Shown here: piece after piece, positions 52,942 to 56,110 of the stretch | Layout of the letters: each line of letters opens with the position of its first letter | How positions within the stretch are numbered: position 1 is the stretch's first letter | From: Bacteroidia bacterium 43-41 | GTDB taxonomy: Bacteria > Bacteroidota > Bacteroidia > Bacteroidales > Dysgonomonadaceae | Direction of reading: 5' to 3' | NCBI GenBank assembly: GCA_001898165.1 | Contig: MKTD01000045.1 | Coordinates: forward strand, 1 to 56,110 | DNA length: 56,110 nt | The notes under the pieces: model-generated | What the model saw: the letters and a program-made list of their open reading frames with translations, nothing else | What the model was told of the DNA's origin: nothing | Databases searched by the model: none | Position numbers and translations under genes: made by a program

Positions 52942-54363
52942 CTAAAGCGTCGATAAAAATTTCTCAATGGCACTCCTCACTTGTGAGCGAGTGCCATTGA
53001 ATTTATTGACCATTACGGTAAAGACATATTGTTTACTCCCGTCCATAAGATAGCCTGAATAGCACTGGACACCGCCGATACTCCCGCTTTTTGCCGATAT
53101 TTTACCCTCATATTTCGTGCCTCGCATAAAACTACGCAGGGTACCGTCTTGTCCTGTTACGGGTAACGAATCAAAGAAAACAGAATAATTTTTACTTTTA
53201 CTGTACATAAAAAAGAGTACTTCGTTCAGGAATGCAGGGCTGAATGCGTCTTGCGGCGCCAGCCCCGACCCGTCGTATAACGTAAGCGACGCGGTAGGAA
53301 CGCCCTGTTGCTCCCAAAACTTCTTGATATAATCGATTCCGGCTTGAAGCGGATCGCTGTAAATATCGGCGTTCTGAGCCCTTCCGATTGTTCTGATCAG
53401 GTGTTCTGCGTAGTGGTTGTTGCTTTTCACATTCACTTCCTTCACGATATCTTTCATTGGCCGTGAGGTTTGCGTATGAACGATCTTCCCCACTTTATAC
53501 GGCTGCGGTTTCTTTGCCAGGTAATCCGACCGGGCGGTTTCCACTCTACTTATTTTTATCCCCGAACGGATAAGATAATCGGCCAGCGTTTCGCCCAAGA
53601 ACAAACCCGGATCGGGGATATCGCCTTTGATACTGAACCCGGCCTTTCCGGCAGGAATATTCCCTTTAATTGTTCTGTCGTATGAAAACGGGACGCCGTA
53701 AATATAACCGTTATCGCTTCCCGACGTATTCAGCGTAAGAAAATTAGAAAACCGGATTTTTTTCATTTCGGGCTCCGTCCGGAGAATCCTGGGTGGAGCA
53801 TTCCAGTCGGAAGTATCAAAAAAAAGCCGATACGAGTTATCGAAAATACTTATTCCATAACTTCCCGATGCATAGTAATTCCCCATATCAATCCACGTCC
53901 ACTCGGGTGAAATGCCGTCGTATCCGAATAAGTTATCTACAACGTAAATACTGTAATCTTTGTCGGGCTGCAATTCTTTTTTCAGCGCATCGGTGGCGTT
54001 GATGAAAAACGCAGTCGTGTTGTCGCCAAAAGCCTCACTTCCAAGCGTGGGATCACCCGAGCCAAGCACCAAGATTCTCGCCGGATCATTTTCATCCAAT
54101 ACCACATGGGTAGCGTATCTATACTCCCCACCCAACAACTCCAAGGCCGTTGCCGAAGTAATAATTTTTGTAACGGATGCCGGTGTAAGTGATTTTTGCG
54201 GATCGTGCGAAACAATTGTTTTGCCGGTTTTCAGGTCCGTAACCTGTACACCTACCGATGCATGTTTCAGGGCGGGATTATTGATGAATTGTTGCAATCC
54301 AATTTGCGGGTATGATAACCGGACAATGCAAAGTGAAACATACAAAAGAAGAAATCGTTTCAT
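52942..54363 (-). CDS. dacB: D-alanyl-D-alanine carboxypeptidase/endopeptidase (PBP4 type)
   Basis: An S13 penicillin-binding protein of 473 residues that trims peptidoglycan cross-links. The ATG at 54363 (MKRFLLLYVSLC) gives a good signal peptide; an upstream ATG at 54399 would spoil it. The three active-site motifs are SVTK with Ser63 (S-x-x-K), SNNHY (S-x-N, about 323) and KSGSIGG (K-S/T-G, about 425). The long insert between S-x-x-K and S-x-N is typical of PBP4/DacB. It is secreted to the periplasm. It is the downstream neighbour of the small broken lipoprotein gene, with 240 bases between. Confidence 0.94.
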   Translation of the reverse strand: MKRFLLLYVSLCIVRLSYPQIGLQQFINNPALKHASVGVQVTDLKTGKTIVSHDPQKSLTPASVTKIITSATALELLGGEYRYATHVVLDENDPARILVLGSGDPTLGSEAFGDNTTAFFINATDALKKELQPDKDYSIYVVDNLFGYDGISPEWTWIDMGNYYASGSYGISIFDNSYRLFFDTSDWNAPPRILRTEPEMKKIRFSNFLTLNTSGSDNGYIYGVPFSYDRTIKGNIPAGKAGFSIKGDIPDPGLFLGETLADYLIRSGIKISRVETARSDYLAKKPQPYKVGKIVHTQTSRPMKDIVKEVNVKSNNHYAEHLIRTIGRAQNADIYSDPLQAGIDYIKKFWEQQGVPTASLTLYDGSGLAPQDAFSPAFLNEVLFFMYSKSKNYSVFFDSLPVTGQDGTLRSFMRGTKYEGKISAKSGSIGGVQCYSGYLMDGSKQYVFTVMVNKFNGTRSQVRSAIEKFLSTL

Positions 54364-54500
54364 TCGTTTTTGGAATGCAAGATAAAAAATATCTGTCAAA
54401 AGAAAACATTTTTTTTTGTTTTTATATGAGAGTCCACTTTAAAAAGTAGATAAAATCAGGATTTGATTTCTTCGGGATGATTTTCTTATTGCGAAGAAGT

Positions 54501-54568
54501 CCATAAAAATAAAAAGGCGGTTGGAAAAGCCGGATGTCATCTTTGCGATATATCCGTTCAACAACCGC
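54501..54568 (-). terminator. Possible terminator with a long loop
   Basis: On the minus strand GCGGTTG (54568 to 54562) can pair with CAACCGC (54523 to 54517) across a 38-nt loop and is followed by CTTTTTATTTTTATGG. It lies 37 bases after the stop of the small lipoprotein gene. The long loop makes the call uncertain. Confidence 0.4.
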
Positions 54569-54604
54569 TTGAATGACGCCAAATCAGACAAGAAGTTGAT
54601 ACGT

Positions 54605-54964
54605 TCACTGAAGATAGTATTCTCTATCAACTAAATAAATTATACCTTTTTTATACGTTGCTTCAAAAGGTTCTATTTTATCGCCTGCAATGGGTACATA
54701 AATAATCAGTTTATCTCCTTTCACTTTATACTCAGCGGTATAATCCAAGTATCGTATCTGATGTGTTTGAGGGTCGAGTCTAAATTTTTGCACATATCCA
54801 TTATTAAAACTCAAAGACCAACAATAGTCCGAGTTTTGAAAAGTTTGAGAAATCCAGTGCGTATTGTCGAGGCTATGTTCGTTAAAATCCTCTTTGTCGC
54901 ATGAGCCCAGGCATGCAGACAATATGAAAATTACGCCAATAATTAATTATTTGGTTTTTTTCAT
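54605..54964 (-). pseudogene. Small lipoprotein with a stop codon in its signal peptide
   Basis: Reading from the ATG at 54964 gives MKKTK, then TAA, then LIIGVIFILSACLGSCDKED and an open frame to 54605. Without the TAA this is a normal lipoprotein signal (lipobox LGSC) on a mature domain of about 95 residues that is rich in beta strands (WSLSFNNGYVQKFRLD, YTAEYKVKGDKLIIYVP, KGIIYLVDREYYL), reminiscent of lipocalin-like Bacteroidetes proteins. A TACCTTTG box lies about 70 bases upstream of this ATG. The frame can only restart at TTG (54922), which loses most of the signal peptide. A recent nonsense change, a sequencing error or an unusual start are all possible. Confidence 0.65.
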
Positions 54965-55329
54965 ACTTTTTTTTAATAATAGAATTGATTTAAAATTTAG
55001 AGTTCAAAGAATTCTTCTCCCTTAAGATTTACGCGCAAAGGTAGTCAATTCTTTAATACAATTTTTTTTTTGATTTCCGATTTTCAGGGTAAACACATAA
55101 AAAATAAAATGGTATTAAAATTACTCCCGGTTTTGTCTCGAGATGAAAAGAATTGGTATTGTTTTTCTCTTGGTCAAGCTCCGCCGGCAAAAGATAATAA
55201 TACCAAAAAAGTAATTGTATTTTTGAGTCCGATATCACTCGCATTTCTTTTTATTATCTAAAACAAATGCACATCGTATTTTTAAAACTTGTTTAACAAA
55301 CATAGAAATTAACACTTCGAGCATGATAC
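54965..55329. other. A/T-rich spacer
   Basis: About 360 bases with no supported gene. It holds the -7 box at 55036-55043 (minus strand), a run of T residues at 55062-55070, and two mutually antisense open frames of about 63 codons (55053-55261) with no recognisable motif. Confidence 0.5.
55036..55043 (-). promoter_or_regulatory. -7 box for the small lipoprotein gene
   Basis: On the minus strand TACCTTTG (55043 to 55036) fits TAnnTTTG. It lies 71 bases before the ATG at 54964. The -33 element is not clear. Confidence 0.45.
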
Positions 55330-55360
55330 AAAAAAACATCGCCCCAATCGGAGCGATGTT
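55330..55360 (-). terminator. Intrinsic terminator of the PorT-type barrel gene
   Basis: AACATCGCCCC (55335-55345) pairs with GGAGCGATGTT (55350-55360) with one mismatch. Read on the minus strand it is followed by TTTTTT. It lies 27 bases after the barrel stop codon. Confidence 0.8.
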
Positions 55361-55387
55361 CCAATATCTCTGTTTAACGAGTTCTGC

Positions 55388-56014
55388 TTAGAATTTGTAA
55401 CCTACAGAAAGGTAAGCGCTTTGGTTTTTAATATTTCCGTTGCTTGAATTGGATATATTAACCAACCCCCTATCCCAGCCGACATCAACCAGGTAACGGC
55501 CAAATTCTACACCAACGCCAAGCCCTAAACCGGTATCAAAAGGTTTCAACGGACCTTTATTTCCAAAGAGATTTGCTCCCTCAGTTTTACCTGATTCGCT
55601 GCCGGCGCTAATTTTAAATGTTGATTTACCGGCTATGCCATAAGCAACATAAGGACCGGCATGAAAAACAATACGTGTTCCAGGCGTTACATCCATTTTA
55701 TAAGCAAAATGAACAGGAACCTGTAAATACATGGGATTTATGGTGTATTCTCCTTTAGTTTCCAAAAGATTTCCCGTATATTTAGCTCCTTTCGTCGTGA
55801 AAAACAATCCGGTTTGAATGGCCATGCTTGGGGCAAATTCATAATCGGCTGCTAACCCTATGTTAAAGCCGATTTTTACATTTTTGTCTGTCAGTTTGTC
55901 ACCGTAAAAATTCGACATATTCACACCGCCCTTGACTCCCAGATTCAATTGCGCACTTGCTGCTGTTACTATTGCCAACATGGCAACTACTAATGATAAT
56001 TTCAATTTTTTCAT
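55388..56014 (-). CDS. Outer-membrane beta-barrel protein, PorT-like family
   Basis: 208 residues. A signal peptide (about 1-21, ending ASAQ) is followed by an eight-strand barrel pattern starting LNLGVKGGVNMSNFYGD. Strands such as KIGFNIGLAADYEF, SMAIQTGLFFTTKGAKYTG, YLQVPVHFAYKMD, FHAGPYVAYGIAGK and GLGLGVGVEFGRYLVDVGWDRG alternate polar and hydrophobic residues and end in YLSVGYKF with C-terminal Phe. The family (porin family / PorT) is abundant in Bacteroidetes and its members mostly have no known role. It is transcribed alone and ends at the terminator at 55330-55360. Confidence 0.88.
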   Translation of the reverse strand: MKKLKLSLVVAMLAIVTAASAQLNLGVKGGVNMSNFYGDKLTDKNVKIGFNIGLAADYEFAPSMAIQTGLFFTTKGAKYTGNLLETKGEYTINPMYLQVPVHFAYKMDVTPGTRIVFHAGPYVAYGIAGKSTFKISAGSESGKTEGANLFGNKGPLKPFDTGLGLGVGVEFGRYLVDVGWDRGLVNISNSSNGNIKNQSAYLSVGYKF

Positions 56015-56035
56015 AATTTAATTCAATTTAAAAAT

Positions 56036-56054
56036 CCACCACCTTTGGTGGTGG
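56036..56054. other. Perfect 8-bp hairpin upstream of the barrel gene
   Basis: CCACCACC (56036-56043) and GGTGGTGG (56047-56054) enclose a TTT loop. On the minus strand it is followed by ATTTTTAAATTG, so it could end a transcript entering from the right or fold in the 5' leader of the barrel gene. Confidence 0.6.
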
Positions 56055-56062
56055 TCATGTTC

Positions 56063-56093
56063 TTTGGGGCTATGCCTAAAATTGATAACTTTG
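56063..56093 (+). promoter_or_regulatory. Strong promoter reading out of the right edge
   Basis: TTTG at 56063-56066 and TAACTTTG at 56086-56093 have a 19-base spacer, an exact match to the Bacteroidetes consensus. The ATG at 56098 is too close for a normal leader, so the real start of the next gene probably lies outside the window. Confidence 0.65.
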
Positions 56094-56110
56094 CGGGATG
56101 AGTAAGTACA

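Noticed and set aside
54439-54630. A 63-codon minus-strand frame overlapping the end of the small lipoprotein gene
   Set aside because: It lies over the possible terminator at 54501-54568, lacks a start context and matches no family that I recognise.
55053-55261. Two mutually antisense frames of about 63 codons in the A/T-rich spacer
   Set aside because: No promoter, motif or codon preference favours either; probably chance.

Overview
The window looks like an ordinary stretch of chromosome from a member of the Bacteroidales, most plausibly a Dysgonomonadaceae-type gut or digester bacterium (Proteiniphilum, Petrimonas, Dysgonomonas and relatives). This is inferred from the gene families: an S46 dipeptidyl peptidase of the DPP7 kind, NrfHA with System II cytochrome c maturation, UxaE tagaturonate epimerase, a Rho factor with a long low-complexity insert, FKBP lipoproteins and PorT-type barrels. 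The regulatory grammar agrees: many starts are preceded by a TAnnTTTG -7 box, and Shine-Dalgarno sequences are mostly weak or absent. No rRNA, tRNA, CRISPR array, prophage or intact insertion sequence was found.

Layout. 1-871 holds no recognisable gene but has a promoter-like box and a strong terminator. 872-5357 (minus) carries an ECF sigma factor and an operon etfB-etfA-acyl-CoA dehydrogenase. 5631-13574 (plus) carries a DUF6340 lipoprotein, rho, a DUF3267 zincin-like membrane protein, a lipoprotein of unknown function, glutaminase and two envelope proteins of unknown function. 13686-18140 is a hexuronate locus: uxaC, uxaE, a decayed kdgK and exuT. 18217-22006 (minus) has an MFS exporter, a gamma carbonic anhydrase-like protein and an Xaa-Pro aminopeptidase. 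22088-24356 (plus) has folB and an lptB-ruvX-def operon. 24560-27140 (minus) has a small orphan protein, pgl and zwf. 27234-33675 is a nitrite ammonification locus: a divergent Crp/Fnr regulator, then nrfH-nrfA-resB-ccsA and an outer-membrane porin. 33678-37045 (minus) is a dnaN-exonuclease-DUF5715-truA operon. 37145-42178 (minus) couples a small membrane protein, a response regulator, a hybrid histidine kinase and xerD. 42833-46762 (plus) is a C69 dipeptidase, a phosphohexomutase and methylglyoxal synthase. 46775-50422 (minus) is dpp7 and a polysaccharide flippase. 50824-52934 (plus) is glyS and an FKBP isomerase. The right end (minus) has a PBP4-type carboxypeptidase, a small lipoprotein with a stop codon in its signal peptide, and a PorT-type barrel.

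How the genes work together. The clearest units are fatty acid or amino acid oxidation through ETF, uronate isomerisation and uptake, the first two steps of the oxidative pentose phosphate branch, and a complete nitrite-to-ammonia respiratory module with its own haem-attachment machinery and a candidate regulator site in the divergent promoter region.

The least ordinary content is between genes. Heptanucleotide tandem repeats start at or just after stop codons at four loci. A 248-bp element has 22-bp terminal inverted repeats, and a half copy lies about 7.7 kb away. Two related nested palindromes of about 70-100 bp are present. Among the genes, the response regulator has lost the sigma-54 contact loop and the Walker B aspartate. 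No wholly new multi-gene system was identified.
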